Assembly: GCA_003229935.1 (NCBI GenBank)
Contig: QIGD01000031.1
Location: 1-21,811 of the forward strand
Length of the DNA: 21,811 bases
Direction: 5' to 3'
Source: Methanobacteriota archaeon
GTDB lineage: Archaea; Hydrothermarchaeota; Hydrothermarchaeia; Hydrothermarchaeales; BMS3B
Positions 13,829-21,811 of this stretch are shown piece by piece (position 1 is the stretch's first letter; every line of letters starts with the position of its first letter). The position numbers and the translations under genes are program-made. The notes under the pieces were generated by a model. The model did not search any database and was not told the DNA's origin. It saw nothing but the letters and a program-made list of their open reading frames with translations.

Positions 13829-16489
13829 ATGAGAATATTACCAAAGAAAATCGATGGAATAAAATTTGGATTGATGTCTCCTGAATATATAAGAAAGTTC
13901 TCTGTACTCAAGATAATAACAGCCGAGACCTACGATGAAGATGGCTATCCTATAGAAGGAGGCTTAATGGACAAACGTCTTGGCGTGGTTGACCCTGGGC
14001 TGAGGTGCGGAACCTGCAACTCAAGAGTTGGAGAGTGCCCTGGGCATTTCGGTAGAATCGAGCTTGCCAGACCTGTTATCCATGTAGGTTATGCAAAGCG
14101 TATATATAAAGTTCTCAAGTCTGTCTGCAGAAGCTGTGGGAGAATCAAGCTGCCAGATGAAAGAATCGGGAGATATAGACAGGAGATAAAGACTGCAAGA
14201 AAGATAGGTAAGAATATTGATTCGATAATTGAAGACCTTTTCAAGGAAGCCAAAACTCCTAAAAAATGTCCTCACTGTGGCGGTGAGATATTCGAGATAA
14301 AATTCGAGAAGCCAGCAACCTATCTTGAAGATGGTCAGAGGCTTTCTCCAGCAGATGTGAGAGAACGTCTTGAAAGGATTAACGATACAGATTCTGTTGT
14401 TATGGGTTTTGACCTTGATGTAGCAAGACCTGAATGGATGATTCTCACAGTTTTACCTGTACCACCAGTTACAGCCAGACCCTCCATAACTCTTGAATCA
14501 GGGGAAAGAAGTGAAGATGACCTGACCCACAAACTTGTTGATATAATAAGAATAAACCAGCGTCTCGAGGAGAATATAGAAGCTGGTGCTCCCCAGCTTA
14601 TTATTGAAGATCTCTGGGAACTCCTCCAGTATCATGTTACAACCTACTTCAACAATGAAGTTGCAGGCGTACCTCCTGCAAGACACAGGTCAGGAAGGCC
14701 TTTAAAGACACTTGCCCAGAGACTAAAGGGCAAAGAGGGAAGGTTTAGAAGCAATCTATCAGGTAAGAGAGTGAACTTCTCTGCCAGGACAGTTATTTCT
14801 CCTGACCCGAGTATAAGTATAAATGAAGTCGGTGTACCCGAGGTGATTGCAAGAGAACTTACAGTACCTGAGGTTGTAACTCCGCTGAATATAAATCATA
14901 TGAAAGAGATTATAATAGAAGGCCCCTACAATTATCCAGGTTCCAACTACGTGGAGCGTCCAGATGGCAACAGAATAAGTCTTGCCAGAGTCAAAAATCT
15001 GGATGAGCTACTTGAAAAGGTAAAGCCTGGCTGGAAAGTGCACAGACATCTTATGAATGGCGATGTTGTTCTGTTCAACCGTCAGCCAAGTTTGCACAGA
15101 ATGAGCATTATGGCACATGAAATAAGAGTTCTGCCATACAAAACTTTCAGACTTAACTTATGTGTATGTCCACCCTACAACGCTGATTTTGATGGCGATG
15201 AGATGAATTTACATGCAATTCAGGGGCAGGAAGCAAGGGCAGAGGCAAGAGTGCTCATGCGTGTTCAGGAACAGATACTTTCGCCAAGATTCGGTGGTCC
15301 AATAATCGGTGGAATCCATGACCATATTTCAGGAGCTTATCTCTTCACCATGAATGACACAAAATTCACAAAATCTCAGGCTTTTCAGCTTGTATATTCA
15401 AGTGGAATAAGAAAGTCTCTGCCTGACCCATTGATTGATGAAAATGAGACAGAATATTACAGTGGAAAACAGCTTTTCTCCCTCGTGATTCCAGAAGGTC
15501 TGAATCTAAGCTATAAAGCAAAGATATGCCGAAAGTGTGATAAATGTCTGGAAGAGGACTGCAAATATGATGCATATGTTGTGATAAGAAATGGAAAGCT
15601 CCTCAAAGGAGTTATGGATGAGAAGAGCTTCGGTGCCTTTTCAGGTGAACTTCTCGATAGAATAGTTAAAGATTACAGTACGGATGATGCAAGGATATTC
15701 CTCGACTCTGTTACAAAGCTTGTTATAAATGCAATTTCAAGAAGAGGCTTCAGCACAGGTATAGACGATGAAGATTTACCAGAGGAAGCCAAAGAAAGGA
15801 TTGAAGAGATACTCAGAAACGCGTATAAAAATGTCCGGAAACTTATCAGAGCTTTCAATGATAACCTTCTTGAGCATTTACCTGGCAGGAGCCTTGAAGA
15901 AACCCTTGAAATGCGTATTATGCAGGTGCTAAGTGAAGCAAGAGATAAGACTGGTGCAATTGCCAATGAATATCTTGAAAAGGAAGAGAAGAAGAGGAGA
16001 AGAGAAAATAGTGCCAGAATCATGGCAATCTCTGGAGCAAGAGGCAGCCTTTTAAATTTAACTCAGATGACTGCCTGTGTTGGACAGCAGGCTGTTAGAG
16101 GTGAAAGGATAAAGAGAGGATATGCAGGAAGGACTCTACCTCATTTCAAGGTTGGAGATATTGGGGCTGAAGCCAAGGGATTTGTGAAATCAAGCTATAA
16201 GAGCGGACTCTCACCAATAGAATTCTTCTTCCATAATATGGGTGGAAGAGAAGGTCTGGTCGATACTGGTGTAAGAACTTCCCAGAGTGGTTATATGCAG
16301 AGAAGGCTTGTTAATGCTTTACAGGACCTCAAGGTTGAGTATGATAACACAGTAAGAGATACAAGAGGTGTGATAGTGGAGTTCAAGCACGGTGAAGATG
16401 GTGCAGATACATCAAGAACTGACTGGGGAAATATAGTCGATGTTGGCAAGATTGTAAGACGCTATGCAGACCAGAGGGGGAAAAAGTAA
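13829..16489 (+). CDS. rpoA1: DNA-directed RNA polymerase subunit A' (N-terminal part of Rpo1)
   Basis: This 886-residue protein is the bulk of the largest RNA polymerase subunit and holds the active site. The catalytic magnesium is bound by Asp453, Asp455 and Asp457 in NADFDGD. Zinc sites at the clamp are Cys60, Cys63, Cys70, His73, and Cys100, Cys103, Cys147, Cys150. The bridge-helix region is GGREGLVDTGVRTSQSGYMQ. A further cysteine cluster CxxCxxCxxxxC (Cys567, 570, 573, 578) lies in the middle of the protein. The ATG has AGGTGAT (13819-13825) upstream, overlapping the rpoB' stop. The stop overlaps the rpoA'' start by one base (TAATG). Length and motifs are normal for archaea. Confidence 0.97.
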   Translation: MRILPKKIDGIKFGLMSPEYIRKFSVLKIITAETYDEDGYPIEGGLMDKRLGVVDPGLRCGTCNSRVGECPGHFGRIELARPVIHVGYAKRIYKVLKSVCRSCGRIKLPDERIGRYRQEIKTARKIGKNIDSIIEDLFKEAKTPKKCPHCGGEIFEIKFEKPATYLEDGQRLSPADVRERLERINDTDSVVMGFDLDVARPEWMILTVLPVPPVTARPSITLESGERSEDDLTHKLVDIIRINQRLEENIEAGAPQLIIEDLWELLQYHVTTYFNNEVAGVPPARHRSGRPLKTLAQRLKGKEGRFRSNLSGKRVNFSARTVISPDPSISINEVGVPEVIARELTVPEVVTPLNINHMKEIIIEGPYNYPGSNYVERPDGNRISLARVKNLDELLEKVKPGWKVHRHLMNGDVVLFNRQPSLHRMSIMAHEIRVLPYKTFRLNLCVCPPYNADFDGDEMNLHAIQGQEARAEARVLMRVQEQILSPRFGGPIIGGIHDHISGAYLFTMNDTKFTKSQAFQLVYSSGIRKSLPDPLIDENETEYYSGKQLFSLVIPEGLNLSYKAKICRKCDKCLEEDCKYDAYVVIRNGKLLKGVMDEKSFGAFSGELLDRIVKDYSTDDARIFLDSVTKLVINAISRRGFSTGIDDEDLPEEAKERIEEILRNAYKNVRKLIRAFNDNLLEHLPGRSLEETLEMRIMQVLSEARDKTGAIANEYLEKEEKKRRRENSARIMAISGARGSLLNLTQMTACVGQQAVRGERIKRGYAGRTLPHFKVGDIGAEAKGFVKSSYKSGLSPIEFFFHNMGGREGLVDTGVRTSQSGYMQRRLVNALQDLKVEYDNTVRDTRGVIVEFKHGEDGADTSRTDWGNIVDVGKIVRRYADQRGKK

Positions 16490-17673
16490 TGTATCTAAGT
16501 CAGAAAAAAATAGATGAAAGGCTAATGGAACTCAAAGAAGAAATACCCATGAAAATGTATAATGACCTTAATAGAGAGCTCTCAAAAGTTAAGATTACTG
16601 AAGAGGCTCTTGAAAATATTCTTAAGGATGTGCTCAGGAGGTACAGATATGCTAAAGTTGAGCCTGGTGAGGCAGTAGGTATACTTGCAGCTCAGAGTAT
16701 GGGTGAACCAAGTACTCAGATGACCATGAGAACTTTTCACTATGCAGGTGTTGCTGAACTTAACGTTACCCTAGGGTTACCCAGAATTATTGAAATTGTG
16801 GATGCAAGAAAGCAGCCTTCAACACCCTCTATGACCATATACCTTGAAGAGGATTATAGAAATAACCCGGAAATGGCAAAGAAGGTTGCCAGTACGATAG
16901 GAAACCTATATGTTAGTGACCTTCTTGAAAGTGACGAGCTTGATTATCTTGGCTCCAAAGTTATTCTCTATCTTGATGAATACGAGCTTGATAAAAATGA
17001 GGTTGAGGTAGACGAGATAGTCTCAAAGGTGAAATCCGGCATCAAAGGCATAGATGTAGAATCGGATGGTAAAAGTGTAGTTCTTTCGCTTACTAAAGGG
17101 AAAAATACCTCAAGAAAAGAATTAAAGAAAATATTGACCAAAGCCAAGATTATATACATCAGAGGCGTTAAGGGTGTAACCAGGGTTGTTATGCGTAAAG
17201 AAGGAGACGAGCATGTTATCTATACAGAAGGTTCAAACCTCAAAGACCTATTAAAAATTGATGGTGTGGACATTACAAGGACAAAAACAAATGATATTCT
17301 TGAAGTTCACCGCGTGCTTGGAATAGAAGCTGCAAGAAATGCAATTATCAATGAGATTCAGGATACTCTGAACGAGCAGGGGCTTATAGTTGACATTCGC
17401 CACCTTATGCTTATATCAGATATTATGACTGTAGATGGCGATGTTAAAGCAATAGGTAGACACGGTGTCAGTGGTGAGAAAGCCTCTGTGCTTGCACGAG
17501 CAGCATTTGAAATTACAGTTGACCATCTGCTTGATGCAGGAGTTAAAGGAGAATATGACGAACTCGAGGGTATTGTTGAAAATGTTATTGTTGGCAGGCC
17601 TGTTAAGTTGGGAACAGGAATGGTGGAAGTAGTTATGCGTAGAGAGCTTGAAGAGAGCAAGGAGGCAATCTAA
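16489..17673 (+). CDS. rpoA2: DNA-directed RNA polymerase subunit A'' (C-terminal part of Rpo1)
   Basis: This 394-residue protein completes the largest subunit. It supplies the trigger loop and part of the jaw and clamp. The trigger-loop region is clear at about 59-90 (PGEAVGILAAQSMGEPSTQ followed by MTMRTFHYAGVAE), and GLPRIIEIVDARKQPSTPSM follows. The C-terminal VDIRHLMLISDIMT and GRHGVSG segments are also family-typical. Start and stop are both tied to neighbours by one-base overlaps: the A' stop overlaps this ATG, and this TAA overlaps the L30e ATG. That indicates strong translational coupling. Length is usual for archaeal A''. Confidence 0.96.
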   Translation: MYLSQKKIDERLMELKEEIPMKMYNDLNRELSKVKITEEALENILKDVLRRYRYAKVEPGEAVGILAAQSMGEPSTQMTMRTFHYAGVAELNVTLGLPRIIEIVDARKQPSTPSMTIYLEEDYRNNPEMAKKVASTIGNLYVSDLLESDELDYLGSKVILYLDEYELDKNEVEVDEIVSKVKSGIKGIDVESDGKSVVLSLTKGKNTSRKELKKILTKAKIIYIRGVKGVTRVVMRKEGDEHVIYTEGSNLKDLLKIDGVDITRTKTNDILEVHRVLGIEAARNAIINEIQDTLNEQGLIVDIRHLMLISDIMTVDGDVKAIGRHGVSGEKASVLARAAFEITVDHLLDAGVKGEYDELEGIVENVIVGRPVKLGTGMVEVVMRRELEESKEAI

Positions 17674-17978
17674 TGGACATAAATAAAGCTATAAGGGTGG
17701 CTATCGATACAGGCAAGGTTTATATGGGCAGTGAAGAGACTCTCAATGCAGTTATAAACAGAAAGATAAAATTGGCTATAGTCGCAGATAACTGTCTAGC
17801 AGATAAAAAGGCAGACCTGAAAAAGTTTGCAAATCTGAACAAAATTCATATTTTTGAATTTAAGGGCACAAGTATGGAACTTGGAGCAATTTGCGGTAGA
17901 CCGCATGTTGTGGCTATGCTGGGCATAGTTGAGAGTGGTGATTCAGATATATTTGAACTCGGTAGGAGGAAAGAATAG
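17673..17978 (+). CDS. rpl30e: Large-subunit ribosomal protein L30e
   Basis: This 101-residue protein of the L7Ae/L30e RNA-binding family belongs to the archaeal large ribosomal subunit and normally sits at this place in rpo operons. It has the family pattern INKAIRVAIDTGKVYMGSEE, LAIVADNC and FKGTSMELGAICGRPHVVAMLGI. AGGAGG around 17660-17665 precedes the ATG, which overlaps the rpoA'' stop by one base. Its stop codon directly abuts the nusA ATG. Other L7Ae-like proteins are distinguished by context and by the GKVYMGSEE segment. Confidence 0.93.
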   Translation: MDINKAIRVAIDTGKVYMGSEETLNAVINRKIKLAIVADNCLADKKADLKKFANLNKIHIFEFKGTSMELGAICGRPHVVAMLGIVESGDSDIFELGRRKE

Positions 17979-18410
17979 ATGGAAACCTTAAGGCTTTCCG
18001 CCAATGAAATCAGCTATATCGCCCTTTTTGAAAGCAATACAGGAGCAGTCACCAAAGATTGTATAGTCGATGATAGTGAAAGTAAAATTATATTTGTGGT
18101 GAAGAAAGGTGACATGGGTATTGCTATAGGCAAGAAGGGCGTTAATGTTGCCAGAGTCAGACAGACTATTGGAAAGAAAGTCGAAATAATTGAGCATGGC
18201 GAGACTCCTGAAGAATTTGTCAAGAATATCCTCCATACCTATCGCGTCAAAGATGTTGAGGTTGAGGACAATAATGGCAAAAAGATAGTAAAGGTTAAGG
18301 TTGACCCCAGAGACAAGAATCAGGTCATAGGAAGAAAAGGAAAAAATCTTGAAAAAGTTAAAATGCTTTTATCAAGGCATCATGGCATTGATGATGTAAT
18401 AATTATTTAA
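17979..18410 (+). CDS. nusA: Transcription elongation/termination factor NusA, archaeal type
   Basis: This 143-residue protein consists only of two KH RNA-binding domains, as in archaeal NusA, and lacks the N-terminal polymerase-binding and S1 domains of bacterial NusA. The GxxG loops are visible as GIAIGKKGVNV in the first domain and QVIGRKGKNLEKV in the second. It is thought to bind RNA during transcription, but its archaeal role is less established than in bacteria. AGGAGG at 17964-17969 precedes the ATG by 9 nt within the end of rpl30e. The gene abuts rpl30e with no gap, and rps12 follows after 9 nt. Confidence 0.95.
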   Translation: METLRLSANEISYIALFESNTGAVTKDCIVDDSESKIIFVVKKGDMGIAIGKKGVNVARVRQTIGKKVEIIEHGETPEEFVKNILHTYRVKDVEVEDNNGKKIVKVKVDPRDKNQVIGRKGKNLEKVKMLLSRHHGIDDVIII

Positions 18411-18419
18411 GGTGATGGT

Positions 18420-18857
18420 ATGGCAAAGAAGCCCACAGGTGAATTCACTGCAAGAAAACTTGCCAAAAGAAGGCAACAGTTCAGATGGAATAACCCAAGC
18501 TATATGAGGAGGATACTCAGACTTAAGGAGAAGACAAACCCTCTGGGTCTGGCACCAATGGCAAGGGGTATAGTTATAGAGAAGGTTGGAATCGAAGCAA
18601 AACAACCAAACTCTGCTATAAGGAAGTGTGTAAAGGTTCAGCTTATTAAATCAGGAAGGCAGGTTACAGCCTTTACCCCTGGTGATGGTGCTATAAATTT
18701 TATAGATGAACATGATGAAGTGCTCATCGATGGTATAGGCGGAAGGACTGGTGGAAGTATGGGTGATATACCTGGTGTTAGATTTAAAGTTATTGCTGTA
18801 AACAATGTCTCCCTTAAAGAGCTTGTTAGAGGGAGAAAAGAAAAGCCTATCAGGTGA
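18420..18857 (+). CDS. rps12: Small-subunit ribosomal protein S12 (uS12)
   Basis: This 145-residue decoding-centre protein of the small ribosomal subunit matches archaeal uS12 along its length. It opens with KKPTGEFTARKLAKRRQQFR, then PLGLAPMARGIVIEKVG, the near-universal KQPNSAIRKCVKVQL loop, and PGDGAINFIDEHDEV. GGTGATGG at 18411-18418 serves as ribosome binding site immediately upstream of the ATG. It begins the str-type segment (S12, S7, EF-2, EF-1alpha), which in this genome continues without an obvious promoter from the RNA polymerase genes. Confidence 0.96.
   Translation: MAKKPTGEFTARKLAKRRQQFRWNNPSYMRRILRLKEKTNPLGLAPMARGIVIEKVGIEAKQPNSAIRKCVKVQLIKSGRQVTAFTPGDGAINFIDEHDEVLIDGIGGRTGGSMGDIPGVRFKVIAVNNVSLKELVRGRKEKPIR
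18852..18857 (+). promoter_or_regulatory. Shine-Dalgarno site that fixes the S7 start
   Basis: AGGTGA overlaps the stop codon of rps12 and lies 5 nt before the ATG at 18863. It supports that ATG over the in-frame GTG at 18854, which sits inside this site. Confidence 0.7.
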
Positions 18858-18862
18858 TATTC

Positions 18863-19453
18863 ATGTTTAAAATCTTTGGATTATGGGATACTCAGGAAGT
18901 TGAAGTCAGAGACTCCAGTATGAAGGGCTATCTAAATCTCAAGCCAATCCTTGTACCACATACCAGTGGAAGGCATATCAAACCCTTCGGTAAGAGCGAT
19001 GTGAATATAGTTGAGAGACTGATAAATAAGATTATGGTCACAGGGCATGACGGTAAAAAACATAAACGCCCATCTGGTAGAAACACTGGCAAAAAGAATG
19101 CCAGTGTAAAAATGGTTAGAGAAGCTTTGATTATTATCGAAAAGAAAACAAAAAAGAATCCTGTTCAGGTCCTTGTTGATGCAGTTATTAATGCTGGTCC
19201 AAGAGAAGAGACTACAAGGTTGAAGTATGGTGGTATAGCCTATCATCAGAGTGTAGATGTCAGCCCACAGCGCAGACTTGATGAGTCACTTCGATATATA
19301 GCTCTTGGTGCTGCAAAGCAAGCCTTCAAGTCGAAAAAATCCCTTCACCAAGCTATTGCAGAGGAAATTATCGCTGCAGCAGGCTATGATATGAAGTGTT
19401 TCTCAATATCAAAGAAGGAAGAGATTGAAAGAGTAGCCAAAGCGGCAAGGTGA
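18863..19453 (+). CDS. rps7: Small-subunit ribosomal protein S7 (uS7)
   Basis: From the ATG at 18863 this protein has 196 residues. It nucleates assembly of the small-subunit head by binding 16S rRNA. Archaeal uS7 landmarks are PHTSGRHIKPFGKSDVNIVE, KKNPVQVLVDAVINAGPREE, and TTRLKYGGIAYHQSVDVSPQ followed by RRLDESLRYIALGA. An in-frame GTG at 18854 would overlap the rps12 stop and add MIF; the Shine-Dalgarno position argues for the ATG instead. The gene follows rps12 after 5 nt and precedes aEF-2 by 13 nt. Confidence 0.95.
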   Translation: MFKIFGLWDTQEVEVRDSSMKGYLNLKPILVPHTSGRHIKPFGKSDVNIVERLINKIMVTGHDGKKHKRPSGRNTGKKNASVKMVREALIIIEKKTKKNPVQVLVDAVINAGPREETTRLKYGGIAYHQSVDVSPQRRLDESLRYIALGAAKQAFKSKKSLHQAIAEEIIAAAGYDMKCFSISKKEEIERVAKAAR

Positions 19454-19466
19454 AGAGTATGGGAGT

Positions 19467-21626
19467 ATGGGCAGAAAGGAAGAGATGATAAGTAAGATAA
19501 CCCATTTGATGGACCAGCCTGACAGTATCAGAAACATGGGTATAGTTGCTCACATAGACCATGGAAAGACAACTCTGAGCGATAACCTTTTAGCGGGCGC
19601 TGGCATGATGAGCTTTGAGCTTGCAGGAAAACAGCTTGTGCTTGACAGCGATATCCAAGAGCAGGAGAGAGGTATAACTATAGATACAGCAAACGTAAGT
19701 ATGGTTCATGATGCTAAAGACAAAAGTTATCTTATAAACATGATTGATACCCCTGGTCATGTTGACTTTGGAGGCAATGTCACAAGGGCAATGCGTGCTG
19801 TAGATGGCGTTATTGTTGTTGTGTGTGCCGTGGAAGGTGCCATGCCACAGACAGAAGCTGTTCTCAGACAGGCAATTAAAGAGAGAGTTAAGCCGATTCT
19901 ATTTATAAATAAGGTTGACAGACTGATAAATGAGTTAAAACTCAATCCAGAAGAGATGCAGAATCGTTTTATTGAGATAATCTATGAGTTTAATAAGATT
20001 ATAAGGAACATGGCACCAAAGGAGTTCAAGAAAGACTGGCAGGTTAAGGTTGAAAATGGAAGTGTCGCCTTTGGTTCAGCCTACAACAACTGGGCAATAA
20101 ATGTACCTGTGATGAAAGAGACCGGAATTACCTTCAGGGATATCATAGAGATGAATCGTAATGGAAAAGTTAAGGAACTTGCCAAGAGAGCCAAAGTTCA
20201 CGAGATCATCCTTGACATGGTGGTAAAACATCTTCCTGCTCCAATAATAGCTCAGACATATAGAGTTCCAAAGATATGGTCGGGTGATATCGAAAGTGAA
20301 GATGGTAAAGCAATGATAGAATGTAACCCTAAAGGCAAACTTGCAATTATGATCACTGACCTGAAAATAGACCCTCAGGCAGGCGAAGTAGCCACTGGCA
20401 GAATATATTCAGGTACTCTAAAGAAAAGTCAGGAAGTTCATCTCTGCAATGCCAAGGCAAAGACAAGAGCCCAGCAGGTAGGTGTATACTTTGGTCCAGA
20501 GCGCATGCCAACAGAATATGTTATGGCAGGCAATATTGCTATGATAACAGGTCTCAGAAACATAAGGGCAGGAGAGACTGTAACAGATGTTAATAATCCA
20601 ATAGAAGCCTTCGAGGGTATCAGACATTACTCAGAGCCAGTTGTTACTGTTGCAGTTGAGGCAAAACATTCAAAAGATCTGCCAAAGCTTATTGAAGTCC
20701 TGAATATAATGGGTAGAGAAGACCCAACCCTGAGAATCCAGATTAATGAAGAAACAGGTGAACATCTCCTTTCAGGTATGGGTGAACTCCACCTCGAGGT
20801 TACTGTTTATAGAATCAAGGAAAGGGGCGTGGATGTTGAAGTCTCTCCACCGATTGTTGTTTACAGAGAAAGTGTATCTTCAACCTCCCCTCGGATAGAA
20901 GGGAAGTCACCAAATAAACATAACCGTTTCTATTTTGTTCTAGAGCCAATAGATGAGCCTGTTATGAAGACAATGCTTGAAGGTGGAATAAACCCGGCAC
21001 ATTATAAAGGTAAGGAGCTTGGAAAGGCCTTTAAAGAGATTGGTCTAAATAAAATTGAGTCAAAGGGTATTGTTGAGGTTTATGAGAGAAATATACTTAC
21101 AGATGTTACAAAAAGTATCCAGTATCTCAATGAAGTGATGCAGCTCATTCAGGAAGGTTTCCATGAAGCCATAAATAATGGGCCACTCGCGAGAGAGAAG
21201 GTACTCGGTGTCAAGGTCAAACTTGTGGATGTAAAGCTCCATGAAGATTCAATCCATAGAGGTCCGGCGCAGGTCATCCCGGCTGTAAGAGTAGCTATAA
21301 GAGAGGCTATTCTTCATGCAAATGCGGTTCTTCTTGAGCCAAAAATTAAGGTATTCGTCCATGTACCACAGGATTATATGGGTGGTGCTACCAGGGAAAT
21401 TCAGAGCAGAAGAGGTCAGATTATAGACATGCGTCAGGAAGGAGACATGGTTGTGATTGAAGCGAAATGCCCTGTTAGTGATATGTTTGGCTTTGCAGGA
21501 AGTATAAGGTCAGCAACAGAGGGCAGAGCACTCTGGAGTACAGAATTTGCAGGTTATGAACAGACCCCAAGGGAACTTCAGGAAGAAGTTATACGCAAGA
21601 TAAAGGAAAGAAAAGGTTTAAATTAA
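19467..21626 (+). CDS. fusA: Translation elongation factor 2 (aEF-2)
   Basis: This 719-residue GTPase drives ribosomal translocation. The G1 loop AHIDHGKT is at residues 28-35, with the RGITI switch, DTPGHVD and NKVD motifs downstream. Domains II to V follow in normal order. Domain IV holds the diphthamide loop LHEDSIHRGPAQV with His597 as the residue modified by the Dph pathway, whose first enzyme, Dph2, is encoded on the left of this window. The start at 19467 gives MGRKEEM, which matches the usual archaeal N terminus, although its Shine-Dalgarno site is poor. An ATG at 19485 has a better purine run but would trim conserved residues. The ATG at 19459 is out of frame. Confidence 0.96.
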   Translation: MGRKEEMISKITHLMDQPDSIRNMGIVAHIDHGKTTLSDNLLAGAGMMSFELAGKQLVLDSDIQEQERGITIDTANVSMVHDAKDKSYLINMIDTPGHVDFGGNVTRAMRAVDGVIVVVCAVEGAMPQTEAVLRQAIKERVKPILFINKVDRLINELKLNPEEMQNRFIEIIYEFNKIIRNMAPKEFKKDWQVKVENGSVAFGSAYNNWAINVPVMKETGITFRDIIEMNRNGKVKELAKRAKVHEIILDMVVKHLPAPIIAQTYRVPKIWSGDIESEDGKAMIECNPKGKLAIMITDLKIDPQAGEVATGRIYSGTLKKSQEVHLCNAKAKTRAQQVGVYFGPERMPTEYVMAGNIAMITGLRNIRAGETVTDVNNPIEAFEGIRHYSEPVVTVAVEAKHSKDLPKLIEVLNIMGREDPTLRIQINEETGEHLLSGMGELHLEVTVYRIKERGVDVEVSPPIVVYRESVSSTSPRIEGKSPNKHNRFYFVLEPIDEPVMKTMLEGGINPAHYKGKELGKAFKEIGLNKIESKGIVEVYERNILTDVTKSIQYLNEVMQLIQEGFHEAINNGPLAREKVLGVKVKLVDVKLHEDSIHRGPAQVIPAVRVAIREAILHANAVLLEPKIKVFVHVPQDYMGGATREIQSRRGQIIDMRQEGDMVVIEAKCPVSDMFGFAGSIRSATEGRALWSTEFAGYEQTPRELQEEVIRKIKERKGLN

Positions 21627-21647
21627 GGTAATACAATACAAAGGAAA

Positions 21648-21655
21648 AAGGAGGT
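21648..21655 (+). promoter_or_regulatory. Strong Shine-Dalgarno site of EF-1alpha
   Basis: AAGGAGGT lies 7 nt before the ATG at 21663, the longest match to the 16S 3' end in this window, in keeping with a very highly expressed protein. Confidence 0.7.
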
Positions 21656-21662
21656 TGAATAA

Positions 21663-21811
21663 ATGGCATCAAATAAGCCACACTTGAATCTGGTGTTTAT
21701 TGGACACGTAGACCATGGTAAGTCTACGACAGTAGGAAGACTTCTCTTTGAAAAAGGAGTAATTGGAGAACATATCATAAGACAATATAAAGAAGAAGCT
21801 GAAAAGAAAGG
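21663..21811 (+). CDS. tuf: Translation elongation factor 1-alpha (partial, cut by window end)
   Basis: Only the first 49 codons are present. They begin MASNKPHLNLVFIGHVDHG, with the GTP-binding P-loop GHVDHGKST at residues 14-22. SDs and context (next after S12, S7 and EF-2) identify aEF-1alpha, the GTPase that delivers aminoacyl-tRNA to the ribosome. A related Sec- or Hbs1-like GTPase is unlikely given the operon position. The gene follows aEF-2 after 36 nt and continues beyond the window. Confidence 0.93.
   Translation, partial: MASNKPHLNLVFIGHVDHGKSTTVGRLLFEKGVIGEHIIRQYKEEAEKK

Noticed and set aside
1..21811. CRISPR array, prophage, toxin-antitoxin or restriction genes
   Set aside because: No regularly spaced repeats and no proteins of those families were seen on either strand.

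Overview
The window is from a moderately AT-rich euryarchaeal genome. It carries archaeal RNA polymerase subunits with the B subunit split into B'' and B' and the A subunit split into A' and A''. It also has archaeal-type NusA (two KH domains only), L30e, S12, S7, aEF-2 with a diphthamide site, aEF-1alpha, Dph2, archaeal TATA-like boxes, and tRNAs without an encoded CCA. The split B subunit points to methanogens, Archaeoglobi or their relatives rather than Thermococci, Thermoplasma or Crenarchaeota. The sequence alone does not fix the genus.

Left part (1-7.4 kb): accessory and housekeeping genes. A CopB-like P1B-type ATPase (CPH motif, His-rich N terminus) is followed by an SPL-like radical SAM protein. 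Convergent to that is dph2 (diphthamide synthesis). Then comes a cobalamin-binding-type radical SAM protein, and convergent to it a two-gene zinc/manganese-type ABC importer (ATPase, then permease) with no solute-binding protein nearby.

Middle (7.4-9.7 kb): a small unknown protein with a TTG start; a repeat-rich non-coding stretch with a 5'-truncated IS5-family transposase remnant; then a roadblock/LC7 protein followed 2 nt later by an unrecognised gene. That gene is broken into two frames by a perfect 16-bp tandem duplication. Removing one copy restores a single 267-codon reading frame.

Right part (9.7-21.8 kb): an isolated 5S rRNA gene, tRNA-Asp(GTC) and tRNA-Lys(TTT) lead straight into one tightly packed information-processing operon: rpoH, rpoB'', rpoB', rpoA', rpoA'', rpl30e, nusA, rps12, rps7, aEF-2 and aEF-1alpha (cut by the window end). 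Gaps between successive genes run from a 1-nt overlap to 36 nt, and most starts have clear Shine-Dalgarno sequences. No TATA box is evident between tRNA-Lys and rpoH, so the tRNA may be part of the operon's primary transcript. Dph2 in the left part is expected to modify His597 of the EF-2 encoded at the right end.

I do not see a defence island, CRISPR array, phage or large undescribed system. The most noteworthy items are the frameshifting 16-bp duplication, the roadblock/unknown gene pair, the rRNA-operon-independent 5S gene, and the decayed insertion-sequence region.
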